Assembly: GCF_029946185.1 (NCBI RefSeq)
Contig: NZ_JAQSEA010000143.1
Span: 1 to 39,000 of the forward strand
Source: Prosthecobacter sp.
Lineage (GTDB): Bacteria; Verrucomicrobiota; Verrucomicrobiia; Verrucomicrobiales; Verrucomicrobiaceae
Direction of reading: 5' to 3'
DNA length: 39,000 nucleotides
Part shown: piece after piece, positions 17,977-25,425 of the stretch
Position numbering within the stretch: position 1 is the stretch's first letter
Layout of the letters: every line of letters begins with the position of its first letter
Program-made: the position numbers and the translations under genes
The notes under the pieces: model-generated
What the model was told of the DNA's origin: nothing
Database searches by the model: none
Seen by the model: only the letters and a program-made list of their open reading frames with translations

Positions 17977-17999
17977 AGCGCTGGAGCGAGGAAGGTCAT
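17977..17999 (-). repeat. Outer copy of the 23-bp direct repeat; relic BatA-like start
   Basis: On the minus strand it begins ATGACCTTCCTCGC and would encode MTFLAPAL before running into unrelated sequence. The ATG overlaps the TGA of the upstream membrane-protein gene as ATGA, the overlap style used throughout this operon. An AAGGA motif lies just upstream (minus strand). It therefore marks the original start of the BatA-like gene. Confidence 0.75.
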
Positions 18000-18442
18000 A
18001 GCGTGTCCTTCATGTCGAAGATTTTGAATTCACTGGCTGCATCCTTGGCCGCTTCTTTGCGGCGTTTTTTCTCGTCCCAAATGAGCAAGACTAGAAAAGC
18101 GGCGGCCAAAGCACAGTGCATCTTCGGCCATGTGGCGATCTCGTCCTTCGCACTCCACTTGAGGATGTCTTGGGTGGCATTCGCCAGTTGCACGACGAAC
18201 AGGATTAAAACAGTCGCGCTGTAATGGGTCTGCCGCCTGCGCCATATCAGACAGATGCAGGCAATCATCCCGGTTATGATGATGGCTCCGCTGCTGGACC
18301 ACCCGACATAATCGGGATGTTGCCAGCCTTTGTACATCTGCCATGTGCCCAGTCCAAAGAGCACATACAGCGCAAGCAACAGCTCAAAAATTTTGAGCGG
18401 TGCCGATGAGTGCAAAGAGGCTGGCAGCAGTTTCCTAATCAT
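17996..18442 (-). CDS. Small membrane protein of unknown function in the MoxR operon
   Basis: This 148-aa protein has four hydrophobic segments (about 18-35, 49-66, 76-92 and 108-124) and a charged C-terminal tail (DEKKRRKEAAKDAASEFKIFD). No family is recognised. It starts as an ATGA overlap with the DUF58 gene and ended, before the toxin-antitoxin insertion, as an ATGA overlap with the BatA-like gene. This strict coupling suggests it belongs to the same membrane complex. Confidence 0.72.
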   Translation of the reverse strand: MIRKLLPASLHSSAPLKIFELLLALYVLFGLGTWQMYKGWQHPDYVGWSSSGAIIITGMIACICLIWRRRQTHYSATVLILFVVQLANATQDILKWSAKDEIATWPKMHCALAAAFLVLLIWDEKKRRKEAAKDAASEFKIFDMKDTL

Positions 18443-19350
18443 GCACGCCCTCCTTTCTTCTGCACCCGCGCCAGCAGAAACTTCGCGAGCACATCATCAT
18501 ACTTCTCATGCAGCTTCACGCGGTGGTAGTCGATGGCGGTGGTGCGCACAAGTTCGTCGATCTCGTGCATGTACTGGCGCACGGCTTCGCGGTAGTTGCG
18601 GGCGATGAGGCTGGGATCAGCGAGGATGGCTTCGCCGCCTTCCATGTCGATGAAGCGGGCGGGGCGGTCGAAGTCGAAGTCGAGCTCCTGCTGATCCAGC
18701 AGGTGGAAGAAGGCCACGTCGTGTTTGCGGAAACGCAGGTGCTGAACGGCGGACTTCAATTCGGCGGGCGGCACGAAGAGATCAGAGAACACAATGACAA
18801 GCGCACGCTGGCGGATTTTCTCAGCGGCGTCGTGCAGGGCGGTGAGCAGCGTGGTGCCACCGACTGGCTGAATGCCTGCCATTTGATCGAGCACGAGTCC
18901 GAGATGCGAAGCACCGCGTTTGGCGGGAATTTCGACCGGCTTTTCCGCGAGGCTCCACAGCCCCACCGCATCGCCCTGCTGCGCAGCCACGTAGCCGAGC
19001 GTGCCCGCGAGCTTGCGCGCATAGTCAAAGCGTGTGCTGCCAGCGGGGCCGTAGTTCATACTGCCGCTGGTGTCCATGAGCAGGCAGAGACGCAGATTGG
19101 TGTCGGCCTCAAATTCCTTGATGTAAAAGCGGTCACTCCGCCCCCAGGTGCGCCAGTCGAGGCGGCGCGTGTCGTCGCCGGGGACGTATTTACGGTACTG
19201 CGCGAATTCGAGGGAGGAGCCGCGCACCGGGCTGCGGTGCTTCCCTGACACGCCGCCGAGCATGGCGTGGCGCGCGTTGAGGGGCAGGGCCATGAGACGG
19301 CTGAGGACCGCTGGGTCAAGGAAGCTTCGATCTGACGGTGCAGCGCTCAT
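18439..19350 (-). CDS. DUF58 domain protein (vWA-like partner of MoxR)
   Basis: This 303-aa cytoplasmic protein has the DUF58 hallmark HRSPVRGSSLEFAQYRKYVPGDDTRRLDWRTWGRSDRFYIKEFE (residues about 38-80), followed by a vWA core LCLLMDTSGSM with MIDAS D-T-S-G-S. DUF58 proteins almost always lie next to a MoxR ATPase gene and are thought to be its adaptor or substrate. Here moxR is the immediate upstream gene. The 84-base gap between them is filled by an imperfect inverted-repeat element. The ATG at 19350 is well supported by the conserved N-terminus (LDPAVLSRLMALPLNARH). Confidence 0.9.
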   Translation of the reverse strand: MSAAPSDRSFLDPAVLSRLMALPLNARHAMLGGVSGKHRSPVRGSSLEFAQYRKYVPGDDTRRLDWRTWGRSDRFYIKEFEADTNLRLCLLMDTSGSMNYGPAGSTRFDYARKLAGTLGYVAAQQGDAVGLWSLAEKPVEIPAKRGASHLGLVLDQMAGIQPVGGTTLLTALHDAAEKIRQRALVIVFSDLFVPPAELKSAVQHLRFRKHDVAFFHLLDQQELDFDFDRPARFIDMEGGEAILADPSLIARNYREAVRQYMHEIDELVRTTAIDYHRVKLHEKYDDVLAKFLLARVQKKGGRA

Positions 19351-19357
19351 GAAGGTT

Positions 19358-19437
19358 GGCCGAAAGAAGGGAAAGAAATGAAAAAGGGTGAGTGAGGAGG
19401 GAGTGTCTTTTTTCCTCTTTTCGATTTTTTTCGGCTA
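19358..19437. repeat. Imperfect inverted-repeat element between moxR and the DUF58 gene ('empty' relative of the GxxExxY element)
   Basis: The left arm (19358-19388) begins GGCCGAAAGAAGGGAAAG. The right arm (19407-19437) ends TTTTTTTCGGCTA. AGCCGAAA and TTTCGGCC at the tips pair perfectly; the purine/pyrimidine interior pairs only in part. Both arms closely match those at 14744 and 15245, but here only about 18 bases separate them and no gene lies between. It may act as an intercistronic hairpin (attenuation or mRNA stability). Confidence 0.6.
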
Positions 19438-20442
19438 CTTCTCTTTGCTGAGTTCCTCCACCAACCTCTTCGCCACATCCCTGCTGCTAATTCCATCGCT
19501 CTCCGCCGTAAACGTCGTCATCACACGGTGCCTCAGCACCGGCTCAGCCACCTCCATGATGTCCTCCATGCGCACCATGTAGCTGCCCTGCAACGCAGCC
19601 CGCGCCTTGGCACCGAGGATCAAGTACTGCACCGCACGCGGCCCAGCACCCCAGCTCACCAGCGGCTTCAGCCATGCGGGAGCTTCACTGCTTGCGGGTC
19701 GGGTCTTGCGGACAAGATCAACCGCAAATTCATAAATATGATCTGGCACCGGCACACGGCGGACGAGTTCTTGGAAGGCGATCACCTTCGGGCCATGCAA
19801 GATGTGCTCGAGTTTCGGCAGGCTCGCACCGGTGGTGCTGCGGGCAATGGCGATCTCCTCATCACGGCTCGGGTAATCAACACCGATCATAAACATGAAG
19901 CGGTCGAGCTGGGCTTCCGGCAGCGGATAGGTGCCCTCCTGCTCGATGGGGTTCTGCGTGGCGAGCACGAAGAAAGGAGAATCAAGCGTGTAGGTGCGGC
20001 CAGCGACGGTGACTTTGTGCTCCTGCATCGCCTCAAGCATCGCCGCCTGCGTCTTGGCGGGAGCGCGATTGATTTCATCGGCGAGCACAATGTTCGCAAA
20101 CACCGGCCCCTTGGCGAACTCGAACGCGCGTTTGCCACCGGGCAGCTCCTGCAAAATGTCCGTGCCGGTGATATCCATCGGCATCAAATCCGGCGTGAAC
20201 TGAATACGGCTGAAGCTCAGCGACATCGTTTCCGCGAGCCGCGAGATCAGCAGCGTCTTGGCCAGACCCGGCACACCCATGAGCAGCGCATGACCCCGCG
20301 CAAAGAGGCAGATGGCAAGCTGCTCGACGACCTTCTGCTGGCCAACGATGATCTTCTTGAGCTCGTCGCAGAGCTGGACGTAAACTTGGCGAAGCTCATC
20401 AATGGCGGCGACGTCGTCTTGCGGGAGCGGTGAGTTGGACAT
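19435..20442 (-). CDS. MoxR-family AAA+ ATPase
   Basis: This 335-aa protein has a Walker A motif at GVPGLAKT (K62), a Walker B region LADEINRAPAKTQAAMLEAM, sensor motif LATQNPIEQEGTYPLPEAQLDRF and a C-terminal lid helix domain. MoxR ATPases act as chaperones that mature or remodel proteins together with DUF58 and vWA partners; all these are encoded downstream. ATG 20442 (MSNSPLPQDD) is preferred over a GTG eight codons upstream. It is the first gene of the nine-gene operon, and the best promoter candidate lies in the 100 bases before it. Confidence 0.93.
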   Translation of the reverse strand: MSNSPLPQDDVAAIDELRQVYVQLCDELKKIIVGQQKVVEQLAICLFARGHALLMGVPGLAKTLLISRLAETMSLSFSRIQFTPDLMPMDITGTDILQELPGGKRAFEFAKGPVFANIVLADEINRAPAKTQAAMLEAMQEHKVTVAGRTYTLDSPFFVLATQNPIEQEGTYPLPEAQLDRFMFMIGVDYPSRDEEIAIARSTTGASLPKLEHILHGPKVIAFQELVRRVPVPDHIYEFAVDLVRKTRPASSEAPAWLKPLVSWGAGPRAVQYLILGAKARAALQGSYMVRMEDIMEVAEPVLRHRVMTTFTAESDGISSRDVAKRLVEELSKEK

Positions 20443-20493
20443 AGGTGATTTTAGGAATGCTGACACATGCCATCAGAAAAGCGGCGTTCTGAC

Positions 20494-20522
20494 AAGAGCG
20501 GCTTGTGTAAATAAACTGTCAA
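20494..20522 (-). promoter_or_regulatory. Possible promoter of the moxR operon
   Basis: On the minus strand a perfect TTGACA lies at 20522-20517. The hexamer 17 bases further on (GCTCTT) is a poor -10, so only the -35 is convincing. It lies about 75 bases before the moxR ATG, in the only sizeable gap upstream of the operon. Confidence 0.25.
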
Positions 20523-20544
20523 CGCCGCCGAAACTTGGGTTTGT

Positions 20545-21480
20545 TTACCCGACCAATGTCTGGACGTGATGTGTTACGGCACTGGCGAGGCCCTGAAGGT
20601 TGTACCCGCCTTCGAGGATGGAGACGACCCGGCTTTGGCAGTGGGTGTGCGCGGATTCGAGCAGGAGCTTGGTCAGCGCGACGAAATCCTCGTCGGTCAG
20701 GCGAAACTGGCCGAGGGGATCGTCGATGCGGGAGTCGAAACCGGCGGAGATGAGAATCAGGTCCGGTTTGAACGCATCAATGGCAGGCATCAGACGGTCG
20801 GTGAAGGCCGCGCCGATGTCGCTCATGCCAGTGCGGGCGGGGAAGGGGAGATTCAGCGTGCTGCCGAGGCCTTTGCCGCTGCCGGTTTCGACGGCATGGC
20901 CCGTGAAGGGGTAGAGCGGGCTCTGGTGAGTGCTGCAAAAGAGCACGCTGCCGTCCTCATAGAAGATGTCCTGCGTGCCGTTGCCATGATGAACGTCCCA
21001 ATCGACGATCACGATTTTCTGCGCGCCATGCTGCTGCTGCGCATGACGTGCGGCGATGGCGATGTTGTTGAACAGGCAGAAGCCCATGCCCTGCGCCGGG
21101 CGTGCGTGATGTCCGGGCGGTCGCACGGCACAGAAAGCGTTTTTGACCTTGCCTGCGAAGACAGCATCAACGGTATTCAAGACCCCGCCAACGGCATTAA
21201 CTGCCACGGCATAGGATCTGGCGCAGATGGCCGTATCGCCGGTGCTGAGGTTATCGAGACCAGATTCCACATCTTTCCTTGCCTGAGCGATGTATCCGCG
21301 ATCATGGCAGAGGGCGAGTTCATCCACCGTGGCGGCACGCGGCGCGATGGCCTGCGTTTTGGCAACGAGGCCCGAATCCGTCAGCGCCTGCGTGATCGCC
21401 ACATGGCGTTTGACGCTCTCAGGATGACCCGGACCGGGATCATGCTGTTGATAGATGGGATCGAGAAGCAGGGCAGTCAT
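20545..21480 (-). CDS. Histone-deacetylase-family hydrolase (class II type)
   Basis: This 311-aa protein is a zinc-dependent amide hydrolase of the arginase/deacetylase fold. Visible motifs in order: HPESVKRH near the N-terminus, CAVRPPGHHARPAQGMGFCLFNN (tandem catalytic His), IVDWDVHHGNGT (Asp and His zinc ligands), SAGFDSRIDDPLG (second Asp ligand) and EGGYN near the C-terminus (the usual catalytic Tyr is expected there as GGY). In bacteria such enzymes deacetylate acetylpolyamines, acetoin-related or other acyl-amine substrates; the exact one cannot be told. The gene follows RNase PH on the same strand, with a strong palindrome in the 85-base gap. Confidence 0.92.
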   Translation of the reverse strand: MTALLLDPIYQQHDPGPGHPESVKRHVAITQALTDSGLVAKTQAIAPRAATVDELALCHDRGYIAQARKDVESGLDNLSTGDTAICARSYAVAVNAVGGVLNTVDAVFAGKVKNAFCAVRPPGHHARPAQGMGFCLFNNIAIAARHAQQQHGAQKIVIVDWDVHHGNGTQDIFYEDGSVLFCSTHQSPLYPFTGHAVETGSGKGLGSTLNLPFPARTGMSDIGAAFTDRLMPAIDAFKPDLILISAGFDSRIDDPLGQFRLTDEDFVALTKLLLESAHTHCQSRVVSILEGGYNLQGLASAVTHHVQTLVG

Positions 21481-21485
21481 GCAGA

Positions 21486-21537
21486 GTTTACGATTGTCGG
21501 CAATGGTTTAGCCAAACCATTGCCAACTACCGTAAAC
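21486..21537. repeat. Long palindromic hairpin between rph and the deacetylase gene
   Basis: An 11-bp perfect stem (GGCAATGGTTT at 21499-21509 with AAACCATTGCC at 21514-21524, loop AGCC) is enclosed by a second stem, GTTTACG (21486-21492) with CGTAAAC (21531-21537). There is no T tract, so it is more like a REP-type or processing hairpin than a classic terminator. Confidence 0.6.
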
Positions 21538-21565
21538 GATCGCAAACCGCCGCAAACTTCTGCGA

Positions 21566-22351
21566 TCAGCGTTTGCCGAAAAATTCGGCCAGCTTCTGCA
21601 GGTCCTTGCCTTCAGCAGGCTTCATCGCGCTGGCGATGGCTTCCTCTTGAATGACGAGGAGTTCCTTGATGCCTTTGCGGCCGTATTCCAGCATGGAATG
21701 CAACTGCGCCTCGGTGAAGGTGGCCTCTTCGCCGCTGCCCTGGATCTCGACGAATTCGCCGTCTTCGGTGAGGACGATGTTGCTGTCCACATCGGCGGCG
21801 GCGTCTTCCTTGTAGCAGAGGTCGAGCAGGGTTTCACCGTTGACGATCCCCACGCTGACGGCGGCGAGCTTCTTCTTGAGCGGCTGGCGCGTGATCTTGC
21901 CTTTTTCAAGCAGGCGATTGAAGGCGACGGCGACGGCGATGCAGGCGCCGGTGATGGCGGCGGTTCGAGTACCGCCGTCGGCTTGCAGCACGTCACAATC
22001 CACGCACAGGGTGCGGGGGCCGAGTTTTTCGAGATCAACGACGGCACGCAGGCTGCGGCCGATGAGGCGCTGGATTTCCGTGCTGCGGCCATCGGGCCTG
22101 CCACGTGAGCTCTCGCGGTCTTTGCGCTCAAGCGTGGAGTAGGGGAGCATCGAGTACTCGGCGGTGAGCCAGCCGCCTTTGATGTTTTGCACCTTCATCC
22201 AGCGTGGCACCTCTTCATTGATGCAGGCGGTGCAAATGACGCGGGTGTTGCCAAAGGCGATGAGGACGGAGCCCGCAGCATGTGGGGCGACGTCGAGGAC
22301 GTATTCGATTTTTCGGAGTTGGTCGGGGGTGCGGCCGTCGGTTCTGGGCAT
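21566..22351 (-). CDS. rph: Ribonuclease PH
   Basis: This 261-aa phosphorolytic 3'-to-5' exoribonuclease trims tRNA 3' ends. Family signatures are complete: MPRTDGRTPDQLRKIE at the start, PRWMKVQNIKGGWLTAEYSMLPYST, RGRPDGRSTEIQRLIGRSLR (phosphate and RNA binding) and CDVLQADGGTRTAAITGA (active site). The length is slightly above the usual ~240 aa because of a C-terminal tail (AIASAMKPAEGKDLQKLAEFFGKR). The ATG at 22351 matches the family N-terminus; a TTG eleven codons upstream is unlikely. The 3' end contains GCCGAAAAATTCGGC, a self-complementary stretch inside the coding sequence. Confidence 0.95.
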   Translation of the reverse strand: MPRTDGRTPDQLRKIEYVLDVAPHAAGSVLIAFGNTRVICTACINEEVPRWMKVQNIKGGWLTAEYSMLPYSTLERKDRESSRGRPDGRSTEIQRLIGRSLRAVVDLEKLGPRTLCVDCDVLQADGGTRTAAITGACIAVAVAFNRLLEKGKITRQPLKKKLAAVSVGIVNGETLLDLCYKEDAAADVDSNIVLTEDGEFVEIQGSGEEATFTEAQLHSMLEYGRKGIKELLVIQEEAIASAMKPAEGKDLQKLAEFFGKR

Positions 22352-22504
22352 GCGGGTGCTTAGCACGAAGCTGGGGTGCGCCAAAGCCTTTTATAGCGTT
22401 GTGATGAAGCGATTGAACAAACGCCGAAGACCCTCCGTCGAAACTGGTAATTCAAATTGGCATTCGTTATGCTTAATCTAGCTGACAGTTCAAACTTAAT
22501 CTCC

Positions 22505-23185
22505 ATGACGCGCTTTCCACGCCCGGGTTGCTGGCTCCGTTTTACCCCAACGGATTGGAATTTCATTCGTGACACCCTGGCTCTGACCGAGCGCGGCAAG
22601 GAGGGCTTCAGGGCGATGTTGGATGATCCGGAGGCCGTACCGATCATCCTCGACAACGACAAGCTCTTTGATGCCGCGATCGTCTCGCGCAAGGCGACGT
22701 TGCTTTCGCCAGAGCTGTTTTTCTTCCTCGTGGTACGTCACTCATTGAAGGAATTCGGCATTAAGGAGATCGCCGTGGCAGACTACATGGCCGTGGTATG
22801 CGCAGACTTTGGCTGCTCGCCGACGAAGGGTCCACAGGACATCAATCACAGCATCGACAGCCTGTACAGTGTTGACTACCTGGAGGCGATTGAGAACGCG
22901 AGCCGGCATCACAAATTCTTCCTCCATGTGCAGTGCGCGAACCAGTTTCTGGTGCTGACCTGCCTGTATCCTGACTTTTTACATCGGCGTGCCGAACGGC
23001 GCGGCGCACCGGATGTGGACTACTACGAGCAGGTGGTGGTGAGTCACCTCGATGCCGCACGCAAGCATGTGCTCGCGGATGAATTTGCCATGGAGGAGGT
23101 CTTCGAAAAAGTAGCGCAGTGCTTCCCGCCTGCGCGCAGGGCGATGAACCACACCGTGCGCGAGTACCTGAGCCTGGGCCAGTGA
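22505..23185 (+). CDS. Protein of unknown function
   Basis: About 226 aa, soluble, no signal peptide; I do not recognise a family. It is predicted to be mostly helical: FTPTDWNFIRDTLALTERGKEGFRAML, then VPIILDNDKLFDAAIVSRKATLLSPELFFFLVVRHSLKEF, a central ADYMAVVCADFG, and a C-terminal ADEFAMEEVFEKVAQCFPPARRAMNHTVREYL. Codon use resembles its neighbours. The start is uncertain: ATG 22505 is used, with ATG 22469 in frame as an alternative. It stands alone, transcribed divergently from rph and convergently with the voltage-sensor gene. Confidence 0.7.
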   Translation: MTRFPRPGCWLRFTPTDWNFIRDTLALTERGKEGFRAMLDDPEAVPIILDNDKLFDAAIVSRKATLLSPELFFFLVVRHSLKEFGIKEIAVADYMAVVCADFGCSPTKGPQDINHSIDSLYSVDYLEAIENASRHHKFFLHVQCANQFLVLTCLYPDFLHRRAERRGAPDVDYYEQVVVSHLDAARKHVLADEFAMEEVFEKVAQCFPPARRAMNHTVREYLSLGQ

Positions 23186-23204
23186 GATTGAGTGTTAAAC
23201 GAGC

Positions 23205-24140
23205 CTACTCGTGGTCGGCATCTTTGATTCCTTCAGACTGAGTGGCAGATGCTGCCACCTTGGTACGTTGTTCAGCCAGTTTGGCGTGAAGTTTCGCCAC
23301 CTCCGCTTCCAACTCAGTGATCTTCTTTTCCAAGGCAGCGCAGTACTTGGCCGGATCGCGCTGTTGCAGGCGTTCGAGGAGATTGAAGAGCAGCGCCATC
23401 CGCCAGAGCCGCGTCCAAAGACCTCGAAGGCGGTAGGCGCGCAGCAGTTTCCCAGCGCGCAGCATGCGGGTAAAACGGAAGAGGTTCAATACTCGCAGGA
23501 AGGCGACGAGTGGCAGCAGGATGATGACGAGATTGATCCAGTTTTTGAGGCAGTAGGTCAGTTTGACGGGAGCAGCGGCAAACATCCACAGGAACTCCAT
23601 CGTGAAGCCGATCCAGATGACGCAGGTGGTCAGATGCGTCGCCAGCGCCATGCGCGGATGATTTTCCAGTGTTTCGCCGCCGGTGAGCTCGGCGCCCAAA
23701 ACGGGGAGCACCAGCAGGGTCAGAATGACCATCGGCAGCGCCAGTTTTTGCTCAAGCTGTTCGGAAGTCTTCTCTCCCACTCGCTTCCAGCCGATGCCGG
23801 GCAGCCAGAGCCAGCTACCAGGCTTGCTGCTGGCACTGATCATTCGCAGCGGTGGCAGCAAAGCAGTGAGCAGCAGGCGCTTAAGACGTGCTGGCCAGGC
23901 ATCGTTGGCCACAAATAAACCGGCGATGCCTTCGACGATGACGATGCCCCACAAGGTGAAGATGAGCGGACGGAAATGTGCGTGCGAGAGGCACCAATCT
24001 CGAAACTCCTCGCCGCTGTCTCCATGCGGCAGCACGATTCCGACCATGGTCAGAAAAGCAATCGCGACGAGAAGCATCAGGCCATGGCGGAAGGCACCAC
24101 CCTGGGGTGCCGTGCCGCAGGTGCTCGGAGCGCTCATCAT
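23205..24140 (-). CDS. Pore-less voltage-sensor-domain membrane protein with C-terminal coiled coil
   Basis: This 311-aa protein has two N-terminal helices (about 21-38 and 57-77) and then a segment with the layout of a voltage-sensor domain. S1 is about 133-150. S2 is about 168-190 with Phe179 and Glu182 in the usual F-x-x-E spacing. An AAP-x-K-L-x-Y linker follows, then S3 starts at NWINLVIILLP (Asn203 where an Asp is common). S4 has basic residues at every third position: R216, R222, R225, R228, K231, R234 and R237. No pore helix or selectivity filter follows; instead there is a heptad-like coiled coil (about 264-295). That order recalls Hv1-type proton channels or voltage-sensor-only proteins. 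ATG 24140 is used; GTG 24167 is possible. Confidence 0.72.
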   Translation of the reverse strand: MMSAPSTCGTAPQGGAFRHGLMLLVAIAFLTMVGIVLPHGDSGEEFRDWCLSHAHFRPLIFTLWGIVIVEGIAGLFVANDAWPARLKRLLLTALLPPLRMISASSKPGSWLWLPGIGWKRVGEKTSEQLEQKLALPMVILTLLVLPVLGAELTGGETLENHPRMALATHLTTCVIWIGFTMEFLWMFAAAPVKLTYCLKNWINLVIILLPLVAFLRVLNLFRFTRMLRAGKLLRAYRLRGLWTRLWRMALLFNLLERLQQRDPAKYCAALEKKITELEAEVAKLHAKLAEQRTKVAASATQSEGIKDADHE

Positions 24141-24212
24141 GGGTCGCAAGTTAGAGCCAGCCCGCACCCGTTGGCAATCCCAGGATTGTTTGGCAATGAA
24201 TTGATCCTTGCC

Positions 24213-24344
24213 TAGTTCTACATTGTTAGACTTGATCGTCAGGCAGGTTGCTTTCGGCTGACGTCTCAGCGCAGCAAAGTAGCCTTGTTCCTGTGGAACA
24301 AGGAACGCTCCGCCTCGCCCTAGACGCTTAACAATGTAGAACTA
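24213..24344. mobile_element. MITE-like element with 16-bp terminal inverted repeats
   Basis: TAGTTCTACATTGTTA (24213-24228) is perfectly inverted at 24329-24344. Inside, CCTTGTTCC-TGT-GGAACAAGG (24283-24303) forms a perfect 9-bp hairpin. The element is 132 bp, has no coding sequence and starts and ends with TA, as expected for insertion at a TA target. Seen once in this window, so its mobile nature is inferred. Confidence 0.5.
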
Positions 24345-24610
24345 ATGGATTGACGGCCTCTGCCTTGAAGGCCAACGGCCTTCCGCACCAGAGCGAAGGG
24401 ATGCCAGCTTGTCCTCCGAAGCGAAGGGGGAAGCCTTGGCGAGTGCATCCCTGGTAAAGGGCGCATCCCTCCGGGCAGCAAATCCAGCGCCTTCTTCGTG
24501 CGCCTTTCTCACCAGCAGCGTCTGCCCCGTCTTTCCGCCGCACGCCATCCGCACTCCTTTGGCCTCGTGCGTTTCTGTTCGTGTCAGTCGATTGCGCACA
24601 TGTCAGTGGA
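24345..24610. other. Gene-free stretch, probably intergenic repeat debris
   Basis: No credible gene is seen between the inverted-repeat element and the response-regulator stop codon. The stretch is GC-rich with short self-complementary pieces such as AAGGCCAACGGCCTT near 24367. A minus-strand open frame (24342-24599) lacks domain features and looks like translated repeat sequence. Confidence 0.4.
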
Positions 24611-25282
24611 TCATCCACCCCCGAGCGCATAACCCACGCCACGCACCGTGCGGATGAGCTTCTTGTCGTGGTCTTTGTCGATCTTCGATCGCAGCCGCTG
24701 GATGTACACCTCCACAAGATTGGTCTCGGGGTCCATGTTGTAGCCCCAGACGTGTTCATAAATCTGCATGCGGCCAAACACACGGCCTGGGCTGCGCATG
24801 AGGTGCTCCAGCAGTTCAAACTCGCGCGTGCTCAGCTCAATGTCCATGCCTCCGCGACTGACTTTGCGCTCAAGCAGGTTGATGCACAGATCATCCACCC
24901 GCAGCAGGTGGCTGGAATCTCCCGCCTTGCGGCGAACGACGGTGTGCAGCCGCGCGGCCAGTTCCTCCACGAAAAACGGCTTCGTCATGTAATCATCCGC
25001 GCCGAGGTTCAGCCCCTCGATTTTTTCCGGCAGCGTGGATCGCGCCGTCAGCAGGATGACGGGGACGTTGTTACGCTTTTCGCGCAGGCCGCGCAGGATG
25101 CTCAGGCCATCGCGACCTGGCACCATGATGTCGAGCACCAGCGCGTCGTAGGGAACGGTCGTCGCCATTTCCCAGGCTTCATCGCCATCGTCGACAGCAT
25201 CCACCTGGATGCCCTGCTCCTCCAGCCCCTTCTTGGCAAAGGAAAGCAGTTTGGCCTGGTCTTCGACGAGGAGAATGCGCAT
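24611..25282 (-). CDS. OmpR/PhoB-family response regulator (orphan)
   Basis: This 223-aa protein has an N-terminal receiver domain with acidic pocket E7-D8, phospho-acceptor Asp51 in VLDIMVPGRDG, Thr79 and Lys101 in MTKPF. The C-terminal winged-helix DNA-binding domain shows ELSTREFELLEHLMRSPGRVFGRMQIYEHVWG and VEVYIQRLRSKID...RTVRGVGYAL. It would activate or repress transcription after phosphorylation. ATG 25282 (MRILLVEDQ) is the family start; a longer reading from 25366 is not supported. No histidine kinase gene is adjacent within the window, which is unusual for this subfamily. Confidence 0.93.
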   Translation of the reverse strand: MRILLVEDQAKLLSFAKKGLEEQGIQVDAVDDGDEAWEMATTVPYDALVLDIMVPGRDGLSILRGLREKRNNVPVILLTARSTLPEKIEGLNLGADDYMTKPFFVEELAARLHTVVRRKAGDSSHLLRVDDLCINLLERKVSRGGMDIELSTREFELLEHLMRSPGRVFGRMQIYEHVWGYNMDPETNLVEVYIQRLRSKIDKDHDKKLIRTVRGVGYALGGG

Positions 25283-25425
25283 GCGGCGGACGATGGGGCT
25301 GGATGACGGCTTGTCCACCGACAGCTGTTGAAATGACGAATGATCAATCTGGATGCTGCCTAGCATTTGGGTTTATTTTGTCATTCGGGTTTCGTCATTC
25401 ATCATTTTTCTGTTACTCATCCTTC

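Noticed and set aside
17259-17999. Long minus-strand open frame beginning MTFLAPALHP, like a second BatA-like start
   Set aside because: Only the first eight residues match; the rest is antisense to the toxin and antitoxin genes. It is the relic start left by the insertion, not a gene.
20566-21654. 362-codon plus-strand open frame
   Set aside because: Antisense to the deacetylase gene, whose catalytic motifs are complete.
24342-24599. 85-codon minus-strand open frame before the response regulator
   Set aside because: No domain, low-complexity Arg/Ala/Ser composition and overlap with repeat debris; no neighbour coupling. Treated as non-coding.
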